From: Macrocystis pyrifera
Taxonomy: Eukaryota; Sar; Phaeophyceae; Laminariales; Laminariaceae
Length of the DNA: 64,000 nt
Assembly (NCBI GenBank): GCA_031763025.1
Contig: JASSKH010000029.1
Coordinates: forward strand, 4,499,862-4,563,861
Direction: 5' to 3'
In this document: one piece after another, positions 44,541 through 57,757 of the stretch
Layout of the letters: each line of letters starts with the position of its first letter
How positions within the stretch are numbered: the stretch's first letter is position 1
Program-made: the position numbers and the translations under genes
Notes under the pieces: model-generated
Told to the model about the DNA's origin: nothing
The model's input: the letters and a program-made list of their open reading frames with translations, nothing else
The model's database searches: none

Positions 44541-46850
44541 CCCCCCCCCCCCCTTCCGCACTCTAGCTCTCTTACACTGTTGGTCAAACAGTACTAGTTG
44601 ATGTTCTGCGTGCGTTGTTTTCTAAAGTAGATGCTGGCTTGATGGTGTCGTGATTTGGCTCGCTCTTGGGGAAAATATTTTCTCCTTGTTTGATGGATTG
44701 GTGCATGAATGGGTCTACGTGTGCTGTGCCTCTCACTCGGTAGGCGTTGTTGTCTATCCTGCCGGATAGGGCGGGAAAAAATAATGCAGAGTGCATGGAT
44801 GATTTATCTTTCTTTTTTCTCTCTGTACCCCTGTGTAGCCGAGAGGTCAAGACGCGGGGTAGCGATTTTCGGGGTGTGGATGTGTGTGCGTAGCGATTGG
44901 GTCCGTCTCAGTTGTAAGCCTCCGTTCACTCCGTAGGCTTAGATGTGTGTTTGAGGTGGTTCGATGCATAGGAGTGAAACTCGGGTGTAGGTGGGCGCCC
45001 CGAGCTTTCGCGCCGGGAACCGCCCCATGCGTCTCTTCGTGTGATGGATAGCCGGAGAGGGCGAGACGGCTCAAGAACGAATGAGGTTGGCGAGAGGGCC
45101 TTGAGGCGGAGCCCCCCCCCCCCCCCCCTCCCGTATTCCTGTTCTTATTGGCTGCTGTTTAATTTAGGTGTCCGTGTCTTCCGGTTTGCTGCTTGAAACA
45201 ACGCCTACTAGATGCCCATGGTGGTGTCCATCTGGGAGGGGGTCCATTGACCCAATGTACGATGATTTGAGTGCAAGGTGCCTTTGATGGTGTCTATATC
45301 TGGGCGGGGGGGGGGGGTCGATTGGTCCAATGTACTATGATTCGAGTACATGATATTAGTTGCTGAGTTGAGTATTCCCCCTTTTTTGGGGGGGGGGGGG
45401 GGGGGGGGTCTATGGTTTCTGTTGTAACGGTGACCGGTGTTGTTGTCTGTCTTCGGCTCACTGTCTGGCTGTAGTCGGTGAAGAAGATGGCAGCGAACGT
45501 TTTTGTTGGTTCCCGGACGCTTGTGGACGGGGGAGGCGTTGCTCTCCGTTGGTTTCATGTTTTATAGCCCGATTTGAATTGAACGTGAGACGTTTTTTTT
45601 GTTGCTTTTATGTTTGATAGCTTGGCTTGATTTGCAGGAGATTTGTTTTTGTGTTGTTTTTGTTTTTATATTTTTTTATACCTCGGCTTGACTTGCATCC
45701 CTGCCGGTCGAAAAATCGATGCGTTTCAGACTGGGCTAGTTCTTCAGAACTGCGAAGCGCGCGGCCGGAAGTAGGTACCAGCGTATCATCTGTTTTTGCT
45801 TTCTCTGTTTCCAATGGTTGTTCGCTTACATTTGATACGGTCAATAGCACCAGTCCAACAACCTGTGCTACAAGCCTATCACTGTACTATATACATAATA
45901 GTAGTACGAAGTACTTTGTTACGTCTTGACTTACGTACAGCCAGTAGCAGGGGTCTCAAGATTTGTGCTACAGGGCATAGTGTAGTACCCTAAATATATT
46001 AGTGCTTTCAAGAAGTCTCTTCCCTATCTGTTGCGCTGTTTTTTTTCGTGTGCTCCTGTTTCGGCTGCGACTCGCTGCGCGTTGTGTAGAAAGCAAACTG
46101 CATCCTGTTCGTTCGTGTTTCTGTTCCGATTATCCTTGATGTGAAAAAAAAAGCGCATTCATGCATGCATGCTTGCCTGGGTGCGTTTAAAAAAAAATAA
46201 TACTACTACATTTGTTAGCTTTTCATTCAAATATCGTCTTGTCTTGGGGTGGAAGATGGGGGCGCGGTTGTTTTTTTTCTCGGCGTTCTTTTCTTATTTC
46301 GATGCGGTTCAGTCAATCACCCGGCTGCTGCAGTGCCAGTAGCTGTATGTAGGCGGGGGGGGGGGGGGGGGGGGGGGGAAGGGGGGCTTCCTCCGTGTCG
46401 CAATGCAATCTAACAGTTATTTTGTGCGGCATCGGATGACTGCCGTCTTTCGTTTTCGCCTCTGTGTTTGTGTTCCTCGTTGTTGTTGTCGTTTCCTTCT
46501 TCGGCAGCCTGCGTTCTTTACTTATTATCTACTTTTCGCGGTTGTTTCTTTTTGTGTGGTCAGTTACTCACGTGCTTGGCCTCGTGGTGCTTGTATCCTT
46601 TTCTGTTTCGGCACAACTACGAATGATTTTTATGCATGTATGTGCTGCTTGTGGTGGTCAGGGGACATCCTTGTGTGGTCAACCCGGCAATATTAGACCA
46701 TATGCTTCTTATTTTCATACACGTAAATGGGGGACGGACACGGAAGGAAGGGGGAGAGACGGAGGGGGGGTCCTCACATGATACAACACAAGCAGCAGAC
46801 GTCGTGGTTGGGTTGGTCGACGTGCCGAGTGGTGTTGATTTCTTGTGAAT

Positions 46851-49500
46851 GAGATGTTAGAGCTGTGGGTGTTGGATGTCCCTGTAGTCCCTGTAGTAGT
46901 AGAGGGAACATTTTTTCAGTCTTGACCCAAGCTGCCTACGGTTTGTTTCGTTTCCTTCTTCTTCTCGTTGTTGCCCGCCCACCCGTTTCCTTTGTTGTGT
47001 TTGTGCCTCGTTCTCGTGTGTGGGGTGAAGTACACCTATACATACGTGTTTAGGCCGATTCGAATCGTGCATTAGACCCCTGCTATGTACGCAACGTAGC
47101 AATAGTTTTTATGCGTCGTCAGCGTTGTTGGCGTTTCGGGAGAGTCTTTTTTTTTTTTTCGCCCCTTCGCTGAAGGCAGGATGACCAGTGCTAAAGACTT
47201 TGATCTATATCTACACTTGAACAGAGTCGGACAGACGAGATTACTGTTGTACAGATCAGGCAAATCACCTGCACGGGTTTGCATTATCTATACAGGTCTC
47301 CATGGGGCTGATCTACGAGATCTGGACTACCAGGTATCTATTTATTAAGTACAGGTACATGCTTCCGCAGAAAGCAGCGATCTACAGGGCGCGGTCATGC
47401 ATGGGTGTCATGCGTGTGCCCGGGTTTGTATGCAGGCCGTAATATGACCTGGTGTATATATATTGATGTGCATTATCGGCACACTTTTCCGATCGATGAT
47501 CTGTAGAGTATGCATGATCTATATATACAAGTATAGCTTCCAAGGTCTAACCCACGGTCTATATTCCATCCACTGCTGTAGGTCAGGCAGACCCTTACTG
47601 TACGATGTGTGGGTACTTTCTTACGATCGGTCGCAGAAGTTACTGCATATAGTGATAACAACGTATCGTTGAGCTCAGAGTTGCTCTGAGAGGGAACACG
47701 GAATCGTCAGACAAGCTCTCCTACATGGCTGGTATCGTATGTGAGGTGCCACTGTATGCGGGTACTCGTAATGATGTATTCATTACACTGTTAACAATTA
47801 TCCATTTCACGCAGACAAACCGAGAATGGAACACAACAAATCGAACACCATCATCACGAGGAACCCGATTAGCATCACATTTGCATAACTCAATAGACGC
47901 CACAAAGCCCATCGACCCCCTCCGTGGATAGAGTGGACGATGTTAAGGTCTATCTACAGCCTGTCTCAGCGACCCAGATCACAGCGCACTACCCTTACCA
48001 TATTTTCCCGTCGTCACTACAGCAGTATTCCCGGTACGTGTATTCATATCATGAGACACAGCAGTAGTAGTTGCAGTGCGCGCATTACGTACGTACGTAT
48101 TATATACGTAAAACAAAAATAGCCCGCAGCTCCCATCGCCCGCGAGCTATTTAATCGAGTAAAATTTCCTCGCGTTGTTCGTATGGCTTCTACCTCTAGG
48201 ATGAAATCGTATACACCACGGTGAGAAGTGTTGTTATAGGATAGTATTTCCAAGTCGTCAGCATTACAGAAATGAGTATACCCTGGTACGAGTTTTTTTG
48301 GCCATGGGCCCTACCGATGGAAGGTTCTGGTCTGGCCGGACGCAGCGTGAAAAAGAAAGAGTTGCTTACTCGTGAGGACCTTTAGCCTGACGCGCATAGC
48401 TGCGTCGGGTACGGCGGAGGCACAGCAGCAGATGGCACGGTACTACCTGCTGCCGATTTATAGCCCCAGACTGCTGTAGGTCTACTGTTTTGGTTTATCC
48501 CGCCTTCCCGCCCCTTTCTCCGTTCGAAGGTGGGTGAAACCGTAGCGGCCATATATGTATGGTGCTGGTGCTGGCCACACTTCCTAGATATTCAGGGTTT
48601 GCGGCGGACTGGTAGCGATTCCGGGCTCACTATATACAGATATAGCAGAATGGGGTATGTCGGCGGTTTTCTGCCCTTGGTCTCTGCCTCTGGTCTCTGT
48701 CGTCCGAAACTGCGCGTATTGGCCAGTCGGCACGGGGGCGGCGGCTCTCGGGTTCTGGCAATGCGATAGGGAACGAGAAGCAGCGGCTGGTGCCACGACG
48801 GTCGTACCACGCCAGTGTAGCCCCCGTCCCGAAATCATAGAGAGGCGTAAAACACGGAAACTCGAAGGGTATACAACAAACCCTGCTGATGGTATTTCGG
48901 CGGTACCCACATTCACACACCAGAGCAAACACCGGAAAAGGTCAAACGTTCAGTGAGCCAGCCAGGCAGCTGAGCATATCATACCTCGAAAAAAGAGGTC
49001 GTTGTCCGTGAAAACGGCTGACAATGACCTTGTGCCGCGGTGTGTGTAGCTTTTCGCCGTGGATCCTCATATTCATGCTATATCTACGACTGAATTGCTT
49101 TGTTTGGTATATCTCAGCGGCTACATCACACACGCGAACGATATCTTGAATGTGTCGCTTGCGAAGTCGAGGACCCGTCTGCTGTCTGTTTAGCGTCCAC
49201 ACAACGAGCACACAAGTTATCGAGCACACGGATCCATAAAATTCCTGAACTACGTGACCCACTTTGTGTGTGTTGGGCCTTTCGTAGACTCCGGTCGTAG
49301 ACTCCGGTACAAGCCTTCCGAAAGCCTCACAATGTTACCTAGTATGTTTTTCCTTTTTCCAACGTGCCTCTGATCTGGTGACGGGCATCTATTCCGTAGT
49401 CGGCACGCGAACGCAGCAAGGCGAGAGGCAAAGGGTGTACCTGGTACGCGTCAGCTGAACGTCCATTTTTCCTTCCGGTTGGTTCTCCGTTCATACGTGT
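46851..49500. other. No supported gene
   Basis: Short frames only. A few GATCTAGAT-like phrases near 47300-47530 resemble the satellite at 55083. TACCAGGTA at 47328, TACCTGGTA at 49438 and TACAGCAGTA at 48018 are present. Confidence 0.5.
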
Positions 49501-52500
49501 ATGTTTCTTCACGTGCCCATCCGACTGGGGTGATTGGGTGTGGGTCTAATCTCCTCTGCTAGTACTTACTGCACTGCCAACCACCAAGGTTCAAAGGCCT
49601 CTCCGCAGCTGTCCTCGAGGCAAAGCCACTACTCTAAAAAAAAGAGACGCACTACGACATATACTAATCCCGACTCCGGCCCGGTGCTGGCTACCGATAA
49701 TCCTGATGATCGCCCTCAGTCGAAGACGCTCCTTTGTCGGACCCTTCTTCTTACAGGATCACAAAGGACGCAGACCGGGTTTCTGTTGTTCGGTGTAATC
49801 CTCGACACAATTCTACAACCACACGAAGGGCCCTCAACACATTTGTCTGGCTAAGAACCAGCATCAAACCTTTCCCTATATATTCGGGCCAACCAAATAT
49901 ATACCTGAACCAAGCATATCTTCCCCCCCCCCCCCAATATATTTACGCCAAGTATACCCTTGACAGAGCTTGACAGAGTCTGACCAAATCGTCCCCCTTA
50001 GAGCGTACTTCTTGAAGGCACTTCCTCGCCTCTCGGACTCCTCAGGTTCGCACAAAAACCAAGGTCCACCAACTACCAGGCGGTTTGCAGTGGTCATGAT
50101 GCAGTTGTCACCCATCAATGGCCGGGCTCATCCACAGAACACGATGCCGGAGTGCAGCGGAACGCCTATCGCCTCCACCCAACCAGAAATTGCGGCACTT
50201 TCATTAGAAGGTGAACCCCACCGCCCAAGCTGCGACCTTATCCGCAACGACGTCTGGCTCCGGTGCTTTCACGAGTGCCCAGTACCTACAAACACCCAGT
50301 TCTTGTAGAGGTTTAAGATGACCCCATCTTATGACTGACTACGAAAGACAACCGCTTCTTATTAAACCGCTTCTATTGTTGGTTTCCTTGACGATCCTGG
50401 TCTCCTATCAATAACAACGATCGCCATCTAGGCTTTCGGAATCACTAAGCGGAACGTCAGCAGAGATTCTTGGTGCCGTGAGTGGCGTAAGACCGGCAGT
50501 GTCACCTCCACAGTAGCAATAGCAGGTAGTGGTTTTTAGAGTGTATGCCTAACTCACTATGCACCTATGATATGCGTGCTTGCCCGCCTTCCATTGTGAT
50601 GATAACCAAGTGGGACTTCCTAGGACTTGGAAGTCGCCAAACATAAATACGAACAGACGGAGGCGCTACGAGTAGCACACACTGTGGGTGGTCTACGTAC
50701 GACTACAGACCCCTGCGCTTGCGGAGGTGACCACCAAATCCAACAACGTCAATGGCAGTTGCCATTTCGCTGCAACAGTACGCACGGCAGACAACTATTG
50801 TTGATTTGAGACATGTGACGCCACGCTGACCACTACCGACCTGGCAACTCCCGCTTCGACCTGTTTTTTGGTATTCGCTCTTCCGGACCAGAGATATTGC
50901 ACAGCATACAACAGTGCGGTAAGTGGGATACCTTTGGGCCTAAAAGCGTTCATACTGACGATAATCCTCAACTTACATCTGCAATCCTTTCGTTTTTTTG
51001 GTCGTACCTAAAGTATATTGTAGTTGAGCCCGAGTATTGTGGTAGGGGGAGTGGAATGCAGGAACTGGCTCGGAAGGCAGCTTCTCTCGTTTGGGAGACT
51101 TATTTATTGGATATCGTGGTATTTCCTCAGTATGATGAGAGAAAAGAGAACAGTTCCGGAGTGGTTCGATTGGGGCCTGCTTCGAGGTATCAAGCCGACT
51201 CTGTTCTCCTTCTTTTAGTGCGCTAGACGGGTTAAGACACGTATCCAAGGAACCTTCCTCGGGTGCTTGTCTGCTCTTCTCCTATCGGCTTTCCTTACCA
51301 TTACACTGCAAGGGAAACTTGAGAGCCCCCGGAATAGTCTCAGGGGTTTCAGGGCTTTGGTACTACGGGCTATCTCAAAACCGCTTCCATAGCCCGATTC
51401 TTTATAAGACCACATTAGCCTACTCTGGATAGTCGTATTTAGCAAACCACACGACGGTCGATGGATGATAACGAAATTCATCCGAAAAGACCGGGAAGGG
51501 AGGTCGAAGATGCGGCTATTCGGAACGGCGATATTAGGTTATAGATTTTCCCACACTTCGTGGTAAGGCCTAGACGTTGGGTTGTTATTGTTCCGGAGTG
51601 GCCCCGAGCGACCCTGATAGTTGAACTTTTGTTGGTGCCTGTTCTACGCGAGCCTTCCGTGGTTCCACCTTTTTGACCCCCTTTTCAGCTTTCATAATAT
51701 GCAGCCTATGGGAATGTGCATATCAAGTTGCGTGTACGTTTTTTTCTTAAAGTCGTTTTCTGGGTACGCCACAAACTTCCGCGTGGTACGGCGGAGAACC
51801 CAAGAAAAAATACTGCAGGTACTCCTCCCATCGTGGCATGGGCACGTGTTATCCGGTGTGTCGTCACCAGTATGTTCGGGCCCCTCCCGACGCTGCGGCC
51901 GCCCCTTGTTCGCCGACAACGTCCACCCTTGTTTTGTCTGCTTCGGCGGTTTCACCAATTGTACCGCGCTCCAGGGTGTCATCGGTCTGGTTTATAAGGG
52001 CTGGCATTCCGGATCAGGCCAGACTGGCGCGCGGATTGTTGTACTCTACAGCATTCAACGTAGAGTACTCCTCGTTTAGAGAAACGACGTGCCTGCGCTT
52101 CTTCAAAGCCAATTCGTGTTTCGCATTCGTCCCGACGAGTCGCTGGCGATGCCTGTCCCGCACCTGAACGGCTGTCGTCCGATATATCCGTCGCGGTTAT
52201 TGCCTTGACTTATCGCTTCCGACAAGCCCGGCGCCAGCAGCTCATGGCATCTCACATACGTTGTCCACTACCTCTGGGACTCTAAACGTAGCCCGCCCCG
52301 TCGCGCATGCCGTTCATCATAGCCTCCGCCCGCGGAGTCACTCCGCCTTGGAAAACCCAGCTCATAATCGCCGTGACCGGGTTGCGTCGGGCCAACTCAT
52401 CAACAGTTCTGTCGCCTACAGCTCCCGCCTCCGGCTTTGGGATTGGTGTCCTGCTCAAACCACCTCCGACCATTATTCCCTTCCGCAGTCTTAACCAAAT

Positions 52501-52900
52501 GCCAGAGCCACATTCACTGCTACGCGGCTTTATCCTACAGCTCCCATCGCCATATTCACGACTCTAGGATCTCTGCATTCGCACCGACAGCCGTGACTTT
52601 TCTCGCCGCTCCAATAGGATTTCCCGCTAGCATTGGAGCTCCCCCGACAATCGCGCTAGCCACCACAGTAGCGGCAGGCGCGACGACGGACACCTACGGT
52701 TTACCACACCCCACCCTTGTCTCGAAGAGGACCAACAACACGATTCGATGGAAGCGGGCCAGTTCACCGTCAATGCCATCGCGGTGGGTTTTTACTGCCT
52801 GCCAGAACAAATGCTTGAGCGCCTTTGATGTGTAATTCGTTGAAGCAAGACAAGGACCATCGCATCAAGCAGACAGTAGTGACGGTGCAGCTGTCATCCC
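49501..52900 (+). other. Possible decayed retroelement coding region
   Basis: Composition changes here, with many overlapping frames of 80-150 codons but no intact gene. At about 51575-51679 the + strand encodes RWVVIVPEWPRATLIVELLL followed by a stop. This resembles the W-P motif region of some retrotransposon polyproteins, possibly DIRS or Ngaro type. The resemblance is faint and nothing else in the region confirms it. Confidence 0.2.
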
Positions 52901-53280
52901 TTTGTCGCCACCAGTAGTTATACACGGTCTTACCACATTCCATCTGCGAGTGAAGTTGACGCTTATGTTTGTGGTCATGCGGCAGGTCCGGTGGGGATTC
53001 GGGCTCGTGCATAACTACGTACGTACCAGATACACCTCTTCGGTTGTGTGCTCTCAAAGGGTTTCCCCTATACAATGAGTCTAGCACGCTAACTCGTCGT
53101 CACTTCGTACTCACGTCGTTTGGTATACGTGGCGCTGCCAACGAAGACGGCCGTCTGCGATCTAGACCAGGCTCGAATAGAACAGGCACGTGCTCAGCCT
53201 TGATTTGCTTGTCGTCGTTGCTCCCAACACCTGTTGCGGGCATTGCCATCCCCGCATCACCGTTCCAGAGGCTAGTACTA

Positions 53281-53690
53281 CTGTAGAGGTAGTAGTAGTA
53301 GTCGTTGTGGTAAGGAGTAGCAGTAGTAGTACTACATGGAACACCGCGTGGGGCACCGCGTGGCACACCGTGGGAGACCACATGGGACACCGCGTGGAGT
53401 ACGTACCGCTTGGAAAAATATCCAAAGAAGGATGCTGCGAGATACACATAGAGAGTACGTGACTGCAAGTGCGAATGATTAGTTACACGCCGGAGATTTC
53501 ACTTGGTTGACCACGTAGGTCCCATGGGATTGCCATGGGCTCCCGTGGGATACGCAATCGCGGCGCTTGATAGCCCGTGGGGGCCCTCATGAAACCCCAA
53601 GGGCTCCCCTATGGGTTGCAGTGAGAGTCCATGAGGTCGCTCGTGGGCGCCCGCGGGACACCATGGGACCCCATGGGACTTCCCACACGT
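53281..53690. repeat. GTA triplets and CCATGGGA-type minisatellite
   Basis: 53281-53335 is rich in GTA/TAG triplets. 53338-53400 repeats ACACCGCGTGG-like units and 53518-53690 repeats degenerate CCCATGGGA and GCCCGTGGG units, both palindromic in part. The frames are compositional. Confidence 0.6.
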
Positions 53691-53699
53691 AACCGACAC

Positions 53700-55082
53700 T
53701 AAGTACAGTAGTGTCGGACATTTAATATACCGAGGGAAAAGTTTGTGAGCGCATCTACAGTGCATCAGGCAGTAGATGAGCATCTCCGGGGAGTAAGCGT
53801 ATTTTTCGGGGGAGGTCACCTACTGATATATTTCAGTTAGCTATTTAGGGTACTCGGGACTCCAGAGGGAGGAAAAGGCGTCGAAAACAGGTAAATGGAG
53901 ATTGCAGGACAAGTGACTGTGCAACATCCTGTGAAGGTACTACCCACTGAGCTACGTATAGGGATAAAATGCCGATCGATTACCCAGCCCAGGGTAATCC
54001 TTATAACACCCCCCCCCTCTGAACGGCGGGATCTTTGGGGCGTCGGAACCGCATACGTCTGTACGCTGACCTACCCGGTTCGTTTCATTACCTGGGGAAT
54101 CAGGGAGATGTGCTTGTTTTTAGCAATGCACGCGCAAGCGTTTCTGTAAAAGAAACGTTCGAAAGGAGGTTCGAACCCGTGACCTGGACGACAAGGTAGT
54201 CCTTATAACATTCCGCCACACAAAGCAACTCGGGCTGCTGGAGTAGGAGAGATGTGTCCGAACTGCGATGTAACAGTACGAGCAGACCATGTACGACACG
54301 CGTGCAGGATGATGGTGGTACTCGTAAAGCGCACGACAAAAGTTCAAAATCTCCTATTTTGGCTAAGGCTAGCGGCTTCCTATGATGTCAACGTTAAGCG
54401 CAGGCATAATATAGGATATAGAGCGGCGTCCTTGCTGAACACAAATGCTTAAAAACTGTACATTCTTGAATTATATAAAAACCCAGCCTGAATTTCTTGC
54501 CCGTTACATTCTCAATACATGTCGCGAACTGCTTGTACTGCTGCACGATCTTCCTATCTACCTGGCTGGTATTTTTAGACACTTGAATGACAAGATCTCA
54601 CTCGTTTCTCTTGTAGCCACTTTATGTCGACATGCATACTGCAACAGACCGACCCTCACACCTGTCTCGCTCGGTATATTGTCCCATCTCACAACTCACA
54701 ACCCTCCTCAGCCCGTAATTGCCGACGGGAAAACGGTTTTGTTGAGAATCCTATTGAAATACCTGTTATTATTAGGGTTATGGTAAGGCTCTCATCCTTC
54801 TATTATTGCTTGCCGACGACCATTGTTTCTATTTTCATATATATCTTGTTGCCTACGTACGAGCAAGTTGTCGTCGACCACCTACCGCAAGCACATCATA
54901 GCACAGCACAACCCATACGTCCTGCGCAGAGCGGCAAAGAAAGTACGTGCCGATTAGAGCGCGACAGCGCAAGCCACCAGAAAAAGTCGGAGAGAGCCAG
55001 CATGTCGTCGAGCATCTGTGCAGCTCGGTGTGTCAAAACGAACGAAGACATCGAAATTTGCCCGGCCTATATATAAATTTTC
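53700..55082. other. No supported gene
   Basis: No convincing coding region. A tRNA-like B-box stretch on the minus strand near 54160-54230 was examined and rejected. Confidence 0.45.
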
Positions 55083-56910
55083 CACACTGGACAGATCAGA
55101 TCCCTATTCGAGGATCTAGATCCTTTTGGATAAATAGATGCTTGATCTGTGTGATCTGCGGGATCTAGATGTTGTTATGCGGTCGGAATCTGCACGATCT
55201 AGCCATTGCACGCATATTAGCCTGGATGGCATCTGCATGATCTATATTTCGTTCATGTTTACCTACTGTAGTAGGTGGGATCTGTATGATCTGCGGGATC
55301 TAGATCGTATTTCATTGATAGGATCTGCATGATCTAGGTATTTCAAGCATCATTGCCTGAAATCTGTATGATCTAGATCTTTCACACATGTTCGCCTGGG
55401 TGGGAGCTGAATGATCTAAATAGTTATCACATGTTTACCTGGGTGGGATCTGTACGGTCTGCGGCATCTGCTATGTGCCCGTGGGTGATGGTCACATATC
55501 AGTACATACCTGGTAAACGTAAAACATACGTTCGGAAACACTGGTATCATACAATCAGAACTTAAACTGTTCGTGTTCATCGACATTTACGCATATGACA
55601 TCCAGAGAGGTGGCTTGCGGATCAAGCTCCTATGCACACACTGCCCAGCTTCACAAGCACACCATCACACGTAGATCTGCAGCATGGCAGGCGTCGGTGG
55701 CAGCAGCTCTTCTAGTGGATTTGCGAATGATCTCGGCAGCGCGCAGCAAGCAGGTTCCTCTGCGGATCCTGGATTCGAGATGATCGAGTTGCTGGAGGAT
55801 GCGGATGGTAGCGGCGAGGAAGGATCTGTACGATCTAGCTCTTACATACACGTTTGCTTGGGTGTGACCTGTTTGATCTAGATGTTTCGCATATGTCTGC
55901 CTACTGTATGTAGGTGGGATTTGTATTATCTACATGTTTCACACATCTTCGTCTGAGTGGGATCTGTAAGTCTTAGATATTTCACACCTTTGCCGAGTTG
56001 GGTTCACCACTTTGTAGATATTGATAATATTCCAGGAATATTCCTATTCTCTCTCCGTACCTGGTATATGGATGTACGTACAGGTACTGCAGCGACAATA
56101 CTTAAAAAAAAAACGTGGAGGGGGTGGGGGGGTGGAAAGTGATATAGCTCCACGGTCTATAATAGTGCCCAGCACCATATCTCTTCAATTTCCTGGTTTG
56201 CGACGCTTTTTTTTCATTTTTTGTTGCATCCGACGTTTGTGACCGTTTACGGTTCGAGCTTCGCGCTCACGGCCTCCACGGCTCCAGCGGAGCGTTAATT
56301 GTATTTCTGCACCTTTTGGGTGAGAGCAGGGTGCCAAATGGGATCACACCCGGCTGGGATCAGGTCCAGGTGGGATCAGGAGAATCAAGCAGGGGCCTGT
56401 TTTGTTTCCCACTTTGCATGGAAAATATTCCCAGAAACTTTGTTCTCTGCAACATGAGAAACTCTCCTGTTTTTGCCTTGGTGGGATCTGTATGATATGC
56501 GAGATCTAGAGCATATTTCACCGATGGGATGGATCTGTGTGATCTGCGGGATCTAGATATTCTTTTACTGATGGGTTTAATATGATCTAGATATCACGCA
56601 AACGTTTGCCTGGATGGGATCTGTACGATCTATTAATAGATGTTTGATACACATGCATGTTTGCCTGGGTGGGATCTGAATGATCCAGACCTTTCACATA
56701 ATGTGTGTGTGGTATGACCGGCTGATACATGTTTCGCGGGGTAGATCTTGTATGAATCTTTATGATTCGCACATCTTTCCATCTGTATGGTCTGCATATG
56801 GTATGCATTATCATCTGCACCATGTCATGTTTCGCCGTAGAATCTGTATGATCTAGAACTTATTATGCACAGCTTTCCGTATCGATTCAGATGATCTACT
56901 ACGGCTGTAG
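55083..56910. repeat. Degenerate GATCTGTATGATCTAGAT satellite
   Basis: Units of roughly 50-65 bp recur at 55083-55470, 55795-55990 and 56470-56910. Their core is GGGATCTGTATGATCTAGAT followed by TTTCACACATGTTTGCCTGG-like text. Spacing is irregular, so it is an old, decayed satellite. The 155-base frame at 55684 is not supported as a gene. One unit carries a TATTAATA scar at 56631. Confidence 0.7.
56631..56638. repeat. TATTAATA scar inside satellite unit
   Basis: Other units read GATCTAGATGTTT (for example near 55876). This unit reads GATCTATTAATAGATGTTT, six bases longer, with TA turned into TA-TTAA-TA. Confidence 0.75.
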
Positions 56911-57652
56911 ATCATGATCCGTCTGAGATGCGGAAGTTTCGTATGTACGTACTCGTAGGAGCTCTTGGCAATTGCAAGTCGCCATTTTGCATCTAAATTC
57001 GTGGGTGTCTCTGTCCGCTTCGCTCCTTATTCCCCCCCCCCCTCGTGAGCGAGCATAGCCGGCGGCGGAAGCCGCCCGCGGAGCGAAGCGCCTTATATAT
57101 ACATACATGGATCTCAACACCCCCATGCAAGAAATCCACGAGTTATATCATGATTTTCTGTACAGTACGAGTAGCAGCCTTCGACTACACAGCCGTGACA
57201 CACAACCCGCTGACGCCACACGTCATACCTGTCAGCGCCCTTCCTTCGTATGGTGCTCACCGCAGCTTCCTCCTTTTACTGAACCCTGGCTGATGAGAGG
57301 TCCGCGGTGTTTTTTTTTTTCGCGCCTTCACCATTCACTTCGCCGAGCACATTTTGTCCAACGAGATCAGATATTTTCTGGAGCAAAAACCATGATCGGC
57401 GGGCGAGCACGATCAAAAGAGTCAGCACTACTACTAGTAGAAGGGGCGATTCAGCTGTGAAGTGAAAACAGAACGAGCAACAACGGTCGGTGGGCGAGAG
57501 CGTCATCAGCGGGAGGGGTGGATGCAGCTCTGCGCCGTGTATAGAAATACCAAACAACCAGGTATCGGGCCGGAGGAGTCGGAGTGGTCGTCACTCGGAT
57601 CCTGGGATCGATGGCTGCACAGCAGCCACAAAAATGAAGAAAAAAGAAACTA

Positions 57653-57757
57653 TTACGGGGGTCCATAGTTAACGGGACCAAATATTGTTAGTAAAAATAG
57701 GGATATATATAGGTTTTTGTGTATACCATAGGTCCTGTTAACTATGGACTCCCGTAA
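57653..57757. mobile_element. MITE-1 copy
   Basis: TTACGGGGGTCCATAGTTAA to ACTATGGACTCCCGTAA, 105 bp, TA on both flanks, inverse orientation relative to the 25480 copy. Confidence 0.9.

Noticed and set aside
44835-44880. TAGCCGAGAGG, a match to the tRNA A box
   Set aside because: No B box or T-loop follows at the right distance and no cloverleaf can be drawn.
49870-50308. Frames around 49534-50308 considered as a retroelement gag or a small gene
   Set aside because: No zinc-knuckle, protease or other motif, and the frames overlap one another without a consistent reading.
54155-54235. tRNA-like sequence on the minus strand (GGTTCGAACC and TGGCGGAATG)
   Set aside because: The A- and B-box-like words are present, but T-stem and anticodon-stem pairing have mismatches and no acceptor stem forms. 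It is at best a tRNA-derived relic.
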